From: a virus
DNA: 64,000 bases
IMG/VR virus record: IMGVR_UViG_3300042923_001201
Span: 30,473 to 94,472 of that record
Direction: 5' to 3' (one strand)
Numbering within the stretch: the stretch's first letter is position 1; each line of letters opens with the position of its first letter. Position numbers and translations under genes: made by a program. Below are positions 34,942 through 42,736 of this stretch, piece after piece. The notes beneath the pieces were generated by a model. The model searched no databases and was not told the origin of the DNA. It saw only the letters and a list, made by a program, of their open reading frames with translations.

Positions 34942-34970
34942 ATTATATCAATAAAAACAGAAACTGTAAA
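34942..34970 (-). promoter_or_regulatory. Promoter of topoisomerase B unit
   Basis: Minus strand G-TTTACA, 17 bp, TATAAT, 36 bases before 34906. Confidence 0.7.
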
Positions 34971-34973
34971 CAA

Positions 34974-35114
34974 TTATTTTCTATTACAGCTCTTATCTTC
35001 CCATTCAAGTTTGTGTGAAAACTTTTTACATTTGCAACATTTAACTGTTCTGTTTTCAAGGTCGTGATTAAACAAGTTTGGGTATCTACAAATTGGGCAC
35101 TTGATAGTTTTCAT
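34974..35114 (-). CDS. 46-residue zinc-ribbon protein
   Basis: Read from MKTIKCPICRYPNLF at 35114 after AATTGGAGGAACAAC; a longer ORF upstream lacks a site. CPIC and CCKCKK form a classic two-knuckle zinc ribbon. It ends a run of four tiny genes. Possibly a transcription or translation accessory; function unknown. Confidence 0.7.
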   Translation of the reverse strand: MKTIKCPICRYPNLFNHDLENRTVKCCKCKKFSHKLEWEDKSCNRK

Positions 35115-35152
35115 GTTGTTCCTCCAATTTTCTAATAAGATTTCAATGTTAA

Positions 35153-35171
35153 GGAGGGATTGGCTCCCTCC
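35153..35171 (-). other. Intercistronic GGAGGGA hairpin
   Basis: Minus strand GGAGGGA-gccaa-TCCCTCC between two tiny genes, without U-tract. One of a recurring set. Confidence 0.5.
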
Positions 35172-35190
35172 ATACTGTAATCTTATGTAA

Positions 35191-35334
35191 TTACTTCGAA
35201 AAGTTTTCTCTGACGTGTTCAAAAATTCTTGAGGTTTCTTCAAAATCATTGTTTTTAAAGGCCTCAAAATATAGACTGTGTAATTCGGCTAATGTTTTTC
35301 CTTGAAGATCCTTAGTTACTGTTTGAGTTGTCAT
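35191..35334 (-). CDS. 47-residue protein, unknown
   Basis: Starts MTTQTVTKDLQGKTLAELH after TAGGAGTGATAAAA; predicted helical throughout. Third of the tiny-gene run. Function unknown. Confidence 0.65.
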   Translation of the reverse strand: MTTQTVTKDLQGKTLAELHSLYFEAFKNNDFEETSRIFEHVRENFSK

Positions 35335-35407
35335 TTTTATCACTCCTAATTTGTTTTCCTTACGTTATATTATATTGAATAATTGTGGAAAAATACCAAG
35401 AAATTTT

Positions 35408-35548
35408 TTAAGATACATTATTTTTAAACTTTTGACGATTGTATGAGCCTTTACCTTTATCATTTTGTTTAACTTTAGTTGCAGCATTGAAATTCCAAAC
35501 TTGCCTTGTTTTTGTCATTTCGCCTATTTTCTTCAGTTTCTTTTTCAT
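35408..35548 (-). CDS. ArfA-like ribosome-rescue peptide
   Basis: A 46-residue very basic peptide. Residues 29-42 read NDKGKGSYNRQKFK, nearly the KGKGSYxRKxK motif of E. coli ArfA, the part that occupies the ribosome's empty mRNA channel. A short aromatic helix region (RQVWNFNAA) precedes it. ArfA recruits RF2 to stalled ribosomes lacking a stop codon. The start follows TAAGGAGCAAAC, coupled to the upstream gene. The match is one short motif; the ArfA-type role is inferred. Confidence 0.6.
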   Translation of the reverse strand: MKKKLKKIGEMTKTRQVWNFNAATKVKQNDKGKGSYNRQKFKNNVS

Positions 35549-35557
35549 GTTTGCTCC

Positions 35558-35722
35558 TTAATGTATTATAGTTTTAAAAGGTTCAATTTTAAACCCAAAC
35601 CAATCTTCATATTTTTCTTCTCCCATGAAATAGTCTGTAACGTCCTTTTTATAAAGATTTCCATTGATAACCATTACAGCAAATAATCTACCACCTTCAC
35701 TCATTAGTCTGAACGTTTCCAT
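35558..35722 (-). CDS. 54-residue protein, unknown
   Basis: Starts METFRLMSEGGRLFAVMVINGN after ATAGGAGGTGATTTTA. A short alpha/beta pattern with a WFGFKIEPF end. First gene of the tiny-gene unit with the ArfA-like peptide. Confidence 0.7.
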   Translation of the reverse strand: METFRLMSEGGRLFAVMVINGNLYKKDVTDYFMGEEKYEDWFGFKIEPFKTIIH

Positions 35723-35742
35723 TAAAATCACCTCCTATAAAT

Positions 35743-35771
35743 ATATTAACATAGATTCTATCAAATGTAAA
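35743..35771 (-). promoter_or_regulatory. Promoter of tiny-gene unit
   Basis: Minus strand TTTACA, 17 bp, TAATAT, 21 bases before 35722. Confidence 0.55.
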
Positions 35772-35800
35772 TAGAAAAGACCCAGAATTTTCCGGGTCAT
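35772..35800 (-). terminator. Terminator after thioredoxin
   Basis: Minus strand GACCC-GGAAAATTCT-GGGTC followed by TTTTC, overlapping the stop of the thioredoxin gene and abutting the next promoter. Confidence 0.75.
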
Positions 35801-36063
35801 TTTAATGAGTTTATAATTCCTTGAATTGTTGTTTTAGTTACAAAACCTGTTGTCCTTTCAAACGGCAACCCATCACGCTCAAAAATCAACGTTGGAACAC
35901 TTGATACACCATAGTCCGTTGCGAGACTCATTCCTTGTTCATCGTCAAGGGCCACTGTTATGAATTCAACGTCTTTGTTTTCTTTTTCAAGTTCTTCAAT
36001 GGTTGGTTTAAGTATTTTACAAGGTTGACACCATGAAGCAGTAAATCTAATTACTTTTAACAT
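35797..36063 (-). CDS. Thioredoxin
   Basis: An 88-residue thioredoxin fold with active site SWCQPC (Cys12, Cys15) and the cis-proline loop VSSVPTLIF. ATG 36063 follows GAGGAGAACTAAT. It is a likely electron donor for the class II ribonucleotide reductase at 46003, whose C-terminal cysteine pair needs re-reduction. It overlaps the upstream 40-residue gene. Confidence 0.9.
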   Translation of the reverse strand: MLKVIRFTASWCQPCKILKPTIEELEKENKDVEFITVALDDEQGMSLATDYGVSSVPTLIFERDGLPFERTTGFVTKTTIQGIINSLK

Positions 36064-36179
36064 ATTAGTTCTCCTCTGCTGCATCTAATTACTTTAGGTT
36101 GTTCAGCGATTGTAGGAACAAACAAAATTGGACCTACAAAAGCCAATATGATCATCAAACTCAAAATGTGTCCTTTCAT
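36057..36179 (-). CDS. 40-residue membrane peptide
   Basis: One hydrophobic helix (HILSLMIILAFVGPILFV) and a short basic tail. The start follows AAAGGAGCGACGTT, and it ends inside the thioredoxin start. Could be a membrane microprotein or a coupling leader. Confidence 0.55.
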   Translation of the reverse strand: MKGHILSLMIILAFVGPILFVPTIAEQPKVIRCSRGELIC

Positions 36180-36199
36180 AACGTCGCTCCTTTGGATTA

Positions 36200-36217
36200 G
36201 GGAGGGTTTCCCCTCCC
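36200..36217 (-). other. Intercistronic GGGAGGG hairpin
   Basis: GGGAGGG-GAAA-CCCTCCC (minus strand) with a GNRA loop, 7 bases after the methyltransferase stop; no U-tract. Possibly an mRNA processing or stability element. Confidence 0.55.
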
Positions 36218-36223
36218 ACATGA

Positions 36224-37432
36224 TTATACTGTAAGTGCTTGTTTTTTATCTTTGACTGTATCCATTTTCTTCGTAAGCAAGAACTCTTCAGTTGTAAATT
36301 CAGTCAGTGTTTCTTTTGTATGATGCTGAAATTGAACTCGGGTATCTTCGAATTGCGTTGTGCTTTCACGTTCGCCACGAAGTGCAGCAAGGACCTCGCC
36401 GCTAGCCCATTCAAAATATTTAGCAGGTACGCCTTGAGCAAGGTGACGAATGATTTCCTTATGAGGAAGAATTTCAAAGGTGTCAGGGAATCCCATCAGA
36501 CGCGCATATTCACGAATTGTAAACTGACGATTGTGAATTGGATGAATAAATGAAGAATAACCTGTCATTGACGGCGCTTGTTTATCAGGATTAGGACGTT
36601 GCGAAGATTTATCCCAATATCCAAGGTCGTTGTTTTGTTTGTACAACTGAGTTGTCAGAGCCTTTTTAACTTTTTCTGGCAGAGTTGGCTCATATTTTGC
36701 GTAATTGTCACAGATTACCCAGTTTACAGTTTTGTGTCCACCTTTTACGAATGGTACATCAGGGAAGATATATTCGACTTCTTGATAAGGACGATTGGGA
36801 ACAAGATCATGATTCAAAAACGTTCCAAGTTCTACATCATACAAATCTCCAATAATTTCCTTAACTGTCGTTGGGACATCTGTTTTGCCCATGTGAAGTG
36901 TAGGAATTTGAGGGAAAGCATCTTTGCGCCATCCAATAAAGAATGTCCGTTGACGTTTCATTGCCACATTATGGTACATACCAAACTCACGAATGATCGT
37001 AAAGTTGTAGTTTGGCAGGTTCTTAATGAAATCATCAAGAATCGGTTTACCTGTAGTGATCAGTGTTGGAGCATTCTCGTACATAAACGCTCGAGGTTGA
37101 ACGCCTTTAACAATGTTCATATACCGATATTGATGACAGTTTGGACCCTTTTCATGAGATTGTCCACCGCGTACACCCAGAGAAAGCCCTGAACATGGCG
37201 GATTACCATAAAGCAAATCATAATTTTCTTGACGAAGTTTTTCAAGATATTTGCTATTTTCCCATACAGAAGGGGGAACCATAGGAACTTGAGGATAGTT
37301 ATGAACAAAGTGCATTCCATTGTCTAAATACATGTCGTCCGTTAGCTCCAAAATTTGAGTAGGTGTATACCCGTTATTCATTACACCAATACTTGCGCTA
37401 CCTGCAAAAACAAATGCCCCTAATACCTTCAT
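36224..37432 (-). CDS. DNA cytosine-C5 methyltransferase
   Basis: A 402-residue protein of the Dcm family: motif I VFAGSASIGV, motif IV YGNPPCSGLSLG with nucleophile Cys80, motif VI MYENAP, motif VIII KRQRTFFIG, and late motifs near TIREYARLMGFPD and QGVPAKYFEW. The target-recognition region (about 190-300) is unassigned. Cognate sequence unknown. It is in the same operon as the dCMP-hydroxymethylase-like gene, so the phage has two routes for marking cytosine. Confidence 0.92.
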   Translation of the reverse strand: MKVLGAFVFAGSASIGVMNNGYTPTQILELTDDMYLDNGMHFVHNYPQVPMVPPSVWENSKYLEKLRQENYDLLYGNPPCSGLSLGVRGGQSHEKGPNCHQYRYMNIVKGVQPRAFMYENAPTLITTGKPILDDFIKNLPNYNFTIIREFGMYHNVAMKRQRTFFIGWRKDAFPQIPTLHMGKTDVPTTVKEIIGDLYDVELGTFLNHDLVPNRPYQEVEYIFPDVPFVKGGHKTVNWVICDNYAKYEPTLPEKVKKALTTQLYKQNNDLGYWDKSSQRPNPDKQAPSMTGYSSFIHPIHNRQFTIREYARLMGFPDTFEILPHKEIIRHLAQGVPAKYFEWASGEVLAALRGERESTTQFEDTRVQFQHHTKETLTEFTTEEFLLTKKMDTVKDKKQALTV

Positions 37433-37731
37433 TAATTAATTCCTCCATTTTTGTATTGTTCTACTAGACTTTCAAGATTTTCAAAATCAACAGTCCAACC
37501 ATAATTTAGAATGCTGACCATAGGATTGGTTTTCAATCCTAACTCATCATTATATTTATCTTTAAAATAATCAATCTTTTCTGTAATTTCATCACAAAAG
37601 TTAACAATTAGTTCAGGTTTCTTTTTATTAGGCAAATTCATAACAACGCCAATATATCCAACTTTATATTTTGATTTTCGTTCGAGAAAAGTGATGAAAT
37701 CTTCTTTTGGTGTAGTACATTTTTCATTCAT
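37432..37731 (-). CDS. 99-residue protein, unknown
   Basis: Alpha/beta protein (KVGYIGVVMNLPNKKKPELIVNF, then an amphipathic helix). It lies between hydroxymethylase and methyltransferase genes, overlapping the latter. Function unknown. Confidence 0.7.
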   Translation of the reverse strand: MNEKCTTPKEDFITFLERKSKYKVGYIGVVMNLPNKKKPELIVNFCDEITEKIDYFKDKYNDELGLKTNPMVSILNYGWTVDFENLESLVEQYKNGGIN

Positions 37732-38760
37732 TTATTTACCTCCTATTGTTTTTAATTGTAAGGCATAACTTCTATATTCATTAGTAATATAAGGAAGGAA
37801 CGCTTTAAACTCTCCTTCATTTGCACCTAATTTTCTATAATTATACATTACAATCAAAGCAATAACAGATCTCCACCAAGAGTTTTCAATATTTTCAATT
37901 GAAATCATAAACACATCAAGCAACGCATCAATTTGAGCCTTTTTATAAGTTCTTGACGCATGTTCAAGAAGAGCAATTTTTGACATTAACCCGTTAAAAC
38001 CATCAAGGGACACAAGTGGTGAGCCATAATCAATATCTTCATATGTTTTGAAATCTGATTTAATCAGGTTTTTAAAATATTCTATATCAGATTCATAAAT
38101 ATGAAGTGACACAGCAGTATGAGTATATTTTCCAACATCAATGCCCAACCAACCCGCAATAACATGCTGAAACATAATAAAGTTAGGGATGTCATAGATT
38201 GCACCTTTGTGCAAATCATTACTTCTCATAGCGACATACATATTAAGTTTACCTTCACGAACTGTGAAGTTAAAATAGTTCGTACAAGGAATATCTTTAG
38301 AGTAATTTCCATTTTCATGGATATAATTATCTCGGTCAGGATCAAAAATAACCATTGAAGCTTGACGTGAAAATGGGTCATTTTTCAATTTTTTATAAAC
38401 TTCAAAGAATTGATCAATTTCACCATTCCAATTTCGCAGACGTTCACCATAAGCGCCATTTAAAATGCCAGGTTCATCTTCGTCCTCAAAGTTTCGCCAA
38501 TTTGCATTATAATGAGCAATTTCATCAAGATTGTTTGAACCTCTTAACATCCATAGTGCCTCAGCTAGTTGGAAAGTATGGTTGCCTCGACGTCCCGTAG
38601 GAACTGTTAAAAATTTTCGAGGATTAGTAATAACAATAGTAGCAGGGCTCAACTCAAGTGTTTTTGACCCACGGGGTGCAACCTCAACCCCATGAGCCAA
38701 AATTTCTTCAGCGGCCTTTTTATATACTTCATCAAAAGATTCTCCAATGATTAAGTGCAT
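37732..38760 (-). CDS. Thymidylate-synthase-fold dCMP hydroxymethylase-like enzyme
   Basis: A 342-residue TS-fold enzyme from ATG 38760 after GGAGGTCCGAT. The nucleophile Cys159 is in DIPCTNYFNF, and MRSNDLHKGAIYDIPNF follows. TS normally has Asn where this protein has Asp190; T4 dCMP hydroxymethylase has the same MRSND and Asp, plus the CTN after its cysteine. The Asp recognises cytosine, so the expected product is 5-hydroxymethyl-dCMP (or 5-methyl-dCMP). Thymidylate itself can come from ThyX (52761). Confidence 0.82.
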   Translation of the reverse strand: MHLIIGESFDEVYKKAAEEILAHGVEVAPRGSKTLELSPATIVITNPRKFLTVPTGRRGNHTFQLAEALWMLRGSNNLDEIAHYNANWRNFEDEDEPGILNGAYGERLRNWNGEIDQFFEVYKKLKNDPFSRQASMVIFDPDRDNYIHENGNYSKDIPCTNYFNFTVREGKLNMYVAMRSNDLHKGAIYDIPNFIMFQHVIAGWLGIDVGKYTHTAVSLHIYESDIEYFKNLIKSDFKTYEDIDYGSPLVSLDGFNGLMSKIALLEHASRTYKKAQIDALLDVFMISIENIENSWWRSVIALIVMYNYRKLGANEGEFKAFLPYITNEYRSYALQLKTIGGK

Positions 38761-38791
38761 ATCGGACCTCCATCGTTTTGTTTGATATATC

Positions 38792-38820
38792 ATTATACAT
38801 AGAAAATTCTACACTGTGAA
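38792..38820 (-). promoter_or_regulatory. Promoter of hydroxymethylase operon
   Basis: Minus strand TTCACA, 17 bp, TATAAT, 32 bases before 38760. It lies inside an upstream extension of the hydroxymethylase ORF, confirming ATG 38760 as start. Confidence 0.65.
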
Positions 38821-39306
38821 CAGAGTTTGTAATATTTTTTCTACATTTTCGTCAATATTCTCGTCAGTATTAATTGTGATTTTTGGCAAAGTAGAGTCTT
38901 TGTATATTTCCTCAATCTTATTATAACAATAATGAAAATGCTCGGGTTTTACAAAATCTTCGCCTCGTTCAGCGATTCTCTTGATGATCGTTTCAAACGG
39001 AGGTTGAAGGTGTACAAGAAGGACATTAAACTTCTCGATTAGTATTCTCTCGAGGTAAGGAAAATAGTCTGCCTCATATCCACGATAGAGTGGAGCATAT
39101 ACTCGCTCACCTTCGAAAAATCTATCCTTAATTACTGAATAATCATTATCCTTAATACTATTCAAATATTCTAACTTACCATCAATATATGATTTTACAG
39201 GGCCGTGGTGTTCAATTGGAAAACCTGTTTTTTCACTGAGAGCATTAGCGATAGTGGACTTACCGGCTCCATCAGAACCGATAAGTATAATGAAATTATT
39301 TTTCAA
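38809..39306 (-). CDS. Deoxynucleoside monophosphate kinase (P-loop), TTG start
   Basis: A 165-residue kinase with Walker A IGSDGAGKST and a lid-like arginine stretch (IIKRIAERGED). It resembles dNMP/thymidylate kinases such as SPbeta YorS. It starts at TTG 39306, which overlaps the stop TGA of the upstream gene after GGAGGACTATACATT. A plausible role is phosphorylating hydroxymethyl-dCMP and other dNMPs on the way to triphosphates. Confidence 0.8.
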   Translation of the reverse strand: MKNNFIILIGSDGAGKSTIANALSEKTGFPIEHHGPVKSYIDGKLEYLNSIKDNDYSVIKDRFFEGERVYAPLYRGYEADYFPYLERILIEKFNVLLVHLQPPFETIIKRIAERGEDFVKPEHFHYCYNKIEEIYKDSTLPKITINTDENIDENVEKILQTLFTV

Positions 39307-39485
39307 AATGTATAGTCCTCCACATTTATAATAGATACTTTATCTTTTTCAAAATTAATACAATACATATTCGTAAACAAAACTCCCTTTTTATTTTCAA
39401 TCCTTTCTTCAATCCTACTGACGTCATTAGGTGGGACAATAATATCTACCTCTTCACTGTTTACTTTAATTGTTATTCTTTTCAT
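39303..39485 (-). CDS. 60-residue protein, unknown
   Basis: A small sheet (ITIKVNSEEVDIIV) and helix; ends with the GGAG site that serves the kinase gene. Lies between RecJ-like and kinase genes. Confidence 0.7.
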   Translation of the reverse strand: MKRITIKVNSEEVDIIVPPNDVSRIEERIENKKGVLFTNMYCINFEKDKVSIINVEDYTF

Positions 39486-39496
39486 ATTTTCTCTCC

Positions 39497-41227
39497 TTAA
39501 AATATAATATTCTCCTCATTTATTTCCTCTTCTGTATCATTATAAATTACTTCAATGTCCTTTATTACAAGTTGCGGGGAGTTCCTCCCGCCCCAATCAT
39601 TAATTGAATAATATCCTACAACATCAAAAACAACATCATCACTTGGACAGTTTTCAATTTGATGAAGCAATTCCTCACTTGCACCAAACTTTACAACATT
39701 GACTCCCCAGGAATATATTGAAAGCATTGATCCTTTAACACTTATAAATCTTTTTGGAACACTCATCTTTTTAATTCCAATAAACGGCTCCGATACGACT
39801 CCACCAAACAATGACTTATTTCGGTCAATCAATTCACAAAGTTCTTTATCAGGTTTGTTTGTCAAGTAATCAACATCATAAAGGACATCTTGTTTTTTAA
39901 TTGTTCGTGAATATTCCTTAAACTGTTCAATTTTATCTTTTGAAATTTCTATACCAAATGCATTGTCATGGCCTTGAGCAAACACTACAAAACCCGATTT
40001 CTCACACCATTCACGGAAGTCAGCAATTGTTTTTTCATGACCTCTACCCGAACCGAAGTAACTTCCTTCTTTTTCATTTAAAAGTAAAGCGGGCTTATCA
40101 TATTTGCTGACAAGTTTATTCGCCATCAAACCTGAAATTCCTGGGTTTTCGGAACCACCCGAAAATGCAATAATAACTCCTGCATCATCAACTAAAGTAC
40201 TATCAATCTGTTCAACCATCTTTTTAACAGCAGAGTCTTGACGACTTTTACACTTTGTTGCTACATCATAAGCGTGTTGAAAAATATTAAAATCAAAAGT
40301 AACATTCTCAAACTTTCCTGTTGCCTTATTCTTTTTCTTTTTAACGGTTGTAAATACTTGATCGGTATCAATATGTGCCATAGCCTTGAACAATGTTTCA
40401 CGTTCTTCAAGTGTTCCCACGCGAGTTACAGCATTAATGATTGGGATTACGCCGAAAGAAAGGTCCTTAGGTGCTAATTTAATTCCTAAACCATTTTTCT
40501 CACCAATTGCGACGCTCAGGAATCCATTTGTAATATTTTCAAGTCCCTTTTTAACAAGATATCTGATTTCATTATTTGAGATATCTGATGCGTCACCAAT
40601 CTGACCGACAGCAAACAAATCAAGAAATCTGTCTACAACATCCAATCCATATTCTTCGTCAATAAGTTGAATGAACTTATATACGACTCCCGCTCCCACA
40701 AACCGATCATTTGTATTTTCACAAAGTTGGTTGTTAACAATGATGCCTTTATCTGTCCATTCAGTTACAACGTGATGGTCGAGAACAAGCACTCTAATAT
40801 TATTGTTTTCTAATAGCTCAATTTGAGCAACATCATTCGACCCAGCATCTGGAACGATAACAAGTGTTGGCTCTATATGCCAAATTTTTTCCATAATAGG
40901 ATCTGTAAGTCCATGAGCCTTAAATTCATGAACTAAAAATTCAATCTTATCATCACCGTTGTCGAGATATTTCAAAAATTGGTATAGCATTGCAGCAGAT
41001 GTAAATCCATCAGCGTCCTGGTCAACAATTATAACTATCTTATGATCATCTTTTGATAGTTCTTTAAGAAGTAAGTCCTTACCTTCTTTAGCATTTTTAA
41101 AATTTTCGGGCAAACTTTGATCTGTATTGTCAGGATTAAAAAATCTTTCCTTGTCAACAATTCCTCTATTTTCAAGTACAGTATCAATTATATTACCTAA
41201 ATAAGGTCTTGTTTGAATAATATTCAT
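39497..41227 (-). CDS. recJ: RecJ-like single-strand exonuclease (YorK type)
   Basis: A 576-residue DHH-family exonuclease. Motif I is IVDQDADGFTSAAML, motif III VLDHHVV, and the DHHA1 domain shows AFSGGSENPGISGLMANKL. The length equals what I recall for SPbeta YorK. It degrades 5' single strands in recombination and repair. It is followed by the kinase gene and preceded by the Pro-rich protein. Confidence 0.9.
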   Translation of the reverse strand: MNIIQTRPYLGNIIDTVLENRGIVDKERFFNPDNTDQSLPENFKNAKEGKDLLLKELSKDDHKIVIIVDQDADGFTSAAMLYQFLKYLDNGDDKIEFLVHEFKAHGLTDPIMEKIWHIEPTLVIVPDAGSNDVAQIELLENNNIRVLVLDHHVVTEWTDKGIIVNNQLCENTNDRFVGAGVVYKFIQLIDEEYGLDVVDRFLDLFAVGQIGDASDISNNEIRYLVKKGLENITNGFLSVAIGEKNGLGIKLAPKDLSFGVIPIINAVTRVGTLEERETLFKAMAHIDTDQVFTTVKKKKNKATGKFENVTFDFNIFQHAYDVATKCKSRQDSAVKKMVEQIDSTLVDDAGVIIAFSGGSENPGISGLMANKLVSKYDKPALLLNEKEGSYFGSGRGHEKTIADFREWCEKSGFVVFAQGHDNAFGIEISKDKIEQFKEYSRTIKKQDVLYDVDYLTNKPDKELCELIDRNKSLFGGVVSEPFIGIKKMSVPKRFISVKGSMLSIYSWGVNVVKFGASEELLHQIENCPSDDVVFDVVGYYSINDWGGRNSPQLVIKDIEVIYNDTEEEINEENIIF

Positions 41228-41559
41228 TAATTTACCTCGTTTCCTGTTTCATCTCCAATAGGTTCAGGTTCAGTTGGAACTTCTGGGTCTGTTGGTGTTT
41301 CTGGGTCAGAAGGTTCGGGTTGATCAATAACAGGATCAATTAATTCTGGTGGAAAGCCGTCGCCCATTCTAGAAGGAACAATAATAAAACCATATTTTTG
41401 AATAGCCTGAATAACAAATTGTTGGTCGTCATAAAACTTTTGCTTTTTATATTCAACTTCCTTTTCTAATCTTTTAATATAAGACTGTTCAGTAGGGAGC
41501 TTATTATCATGTAGGTGCTTTGCTTCTTTAAATACAAGTTCTCTAATTAAATCTTTCAT
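41227..41559 (-). CDS. 110-residue protein with Pro/Glu-rich tail
   Basis: Read from ATG 41559 after AAGGAGAATGTAT. The N-terminal 60 residues form basic helices. Residues about 75-110 are a low-complexity PEPSDPETPTDPEVPTEPEP repeat. Such acidic disordered tails can bind basic partners; here a role with the RecJ-like protein is possible but unproven. Confidence 0.68.
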   Translation of the reverse strand: MKDLIRELVFKEAKHLHDNKLPTEQSYIKRLEKEVEYKKQKFYDDQQFVIQAIQKYGFIIVPSRMGDGFPPELIDPVIDQPEPSDPETPTDPEVPTEPEPIGDETGNEVN

Positions 41560-41589
41560 ATACATTCTCCTTAAAATTTTATTTAAATT

Positions 41590-41618
41590 ATTATACATAG
41601 AAACATTAGGACTGTAAT
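41590..41618 (-). promoter_or_regulatory. Promoter of RecJ unit
   Basis: Minus strand ATTACA, 17 bp, TATAAT, 31 bases before 41559. Confidence 0.6.
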
Positions 41619-41688
41619 CTTATTTAATAAATAATGTAAAACCTCCAAATTTTTTAGGTCTTTTAAATTTAATCATTAATATCTCCCC

Positions 41689-42723
41689 TTAAACTAATAT
41701 TTTATTTTTAAATAACTCCTGAAACACTTCTTTTCCTTTGTCAGTTGGTGCGTCTTTATAATCAAGTAATCCCTTTGTATCCCAAATAACCGATACTCTA
41801 AAATAAGGAATTAATTTATCAATAAATCCCGACCTTACTTTTTGCTGATAAAATTTTTCTTCACTTTCATTTTCAAATTCTTTATCAAGTGCCAAAATTA
41901 CATTTTCAATACCCATCTTTTGTAATATCTTAACTTGTTCGTTTGTTAGTGAGCTTCCTGATATACCTCCTCCAATACTCATTTGAGGAAACATTGTATC
42001 AAGTTGTTGTACTCCTTTTTCTGATTCAAATAATATAATAGTTTTATATTTTTTTATACTTTCTTTAGTTATGTTGAGTCCATAAATGTTGCCTCCTGTG
42101 GGGTGTTTTCGTACTTCACCTTTATGATAAATGGGCATATACTTTTTACCAGCTTTAATTTCTTCATCGTTTAAAGATCTTGCACGAATACCTAATAACC
42201 TATTTTCAATATCAAAGTGTGGTATAATAATCTTATTTTCATTTATTGAATAAAGAATATTAAATTTTTTCATTGTTTCTTTGCTTATTCCATCTTCAAT
42301 CCATGACCTGTGATAAAGTTTGTAAAAACTATTTAATAGTCCTGTATCAATATCTGTAAGGACGTGTGGCTCTTCTTTTTTATTAAATTTTTTAATAAAA
42401 GACAAGTCAAGTCTATCACTTGCGTCAAATGATGATTGGTTATTTATACCAAATTTTCCACAAATGTATCTTATTGATGAAGCAAAGTCTATATTATAGA
42501 CCTTGCTCACCAAAGAAAATATATCATAAGAACACTTACAATCAGTAAAACAATGAAACGTTTTGCTTGATTCATAATATACTAGCTTATTTTTATTACC
42601 GCCGTGACATATTGTCCTACAGTATAATTCATTTCCTCTAGGAATTGGGTTTCCGCCAAGTTCGTAAAGTATATCTGTAATGTCATTTAGTGTGAGCATA
42701 TCTTTAATATCTTGCGGATTCAT
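41689..42723 (-). CDS. DnaG-like primase (YorJ type)
   Basis: A 344-residue primase. Residues about 32-58 hold a zinc-binding region (YCRTICHGG, then FHCFTDCKC). The TOPRIM fold follows: IILFESEKGVQQLD and VILALDKEFENE, with GGGISGSSLT between. It lacks the DnaG helicase-binding domain and is shorter than bacterial DnaG (about 600). Coupled to the helicase gene upstream. Confidence 0.87.
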   Translation of the reverse strand: MNPQDIKDMLTLNDITDILYELGGNPIPRGNELYCRTICHGGNKNKLVYYESSKTFHCFTDCKCSYDIFSLVSKVYNIDFASSIRYICGKFGINNQSSFDASDRLDLSFIKKFNKKEEPHVLTDIDTGLLNSFYKLYHRSWIEDGISKETMKKFNILYSINENKIIIPHFDIENRLLGIRARSLNDEEIKAGKKYMPIYHKGEVRKHPTGGNIYGLNITKESIKKYKTIILFESEKGVQQLDTMFPQMSIGGGISGSSLTNEQVKILQKMGIENVILALDKEFENESEEKFYQQKVRSGFIDKLIPYFRVSVIWDTKGLLDYKDAPTDKGKEVFQELFKNKILV

Positions 42724-42736
42724 TCAGGTCACCATC

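Noticed and set aside
41620-41676. 18-codon minus-strand ORF next to primase
   Set aside because: Basic peptide with a GGGGAG site, but too short to distinguish from chance.
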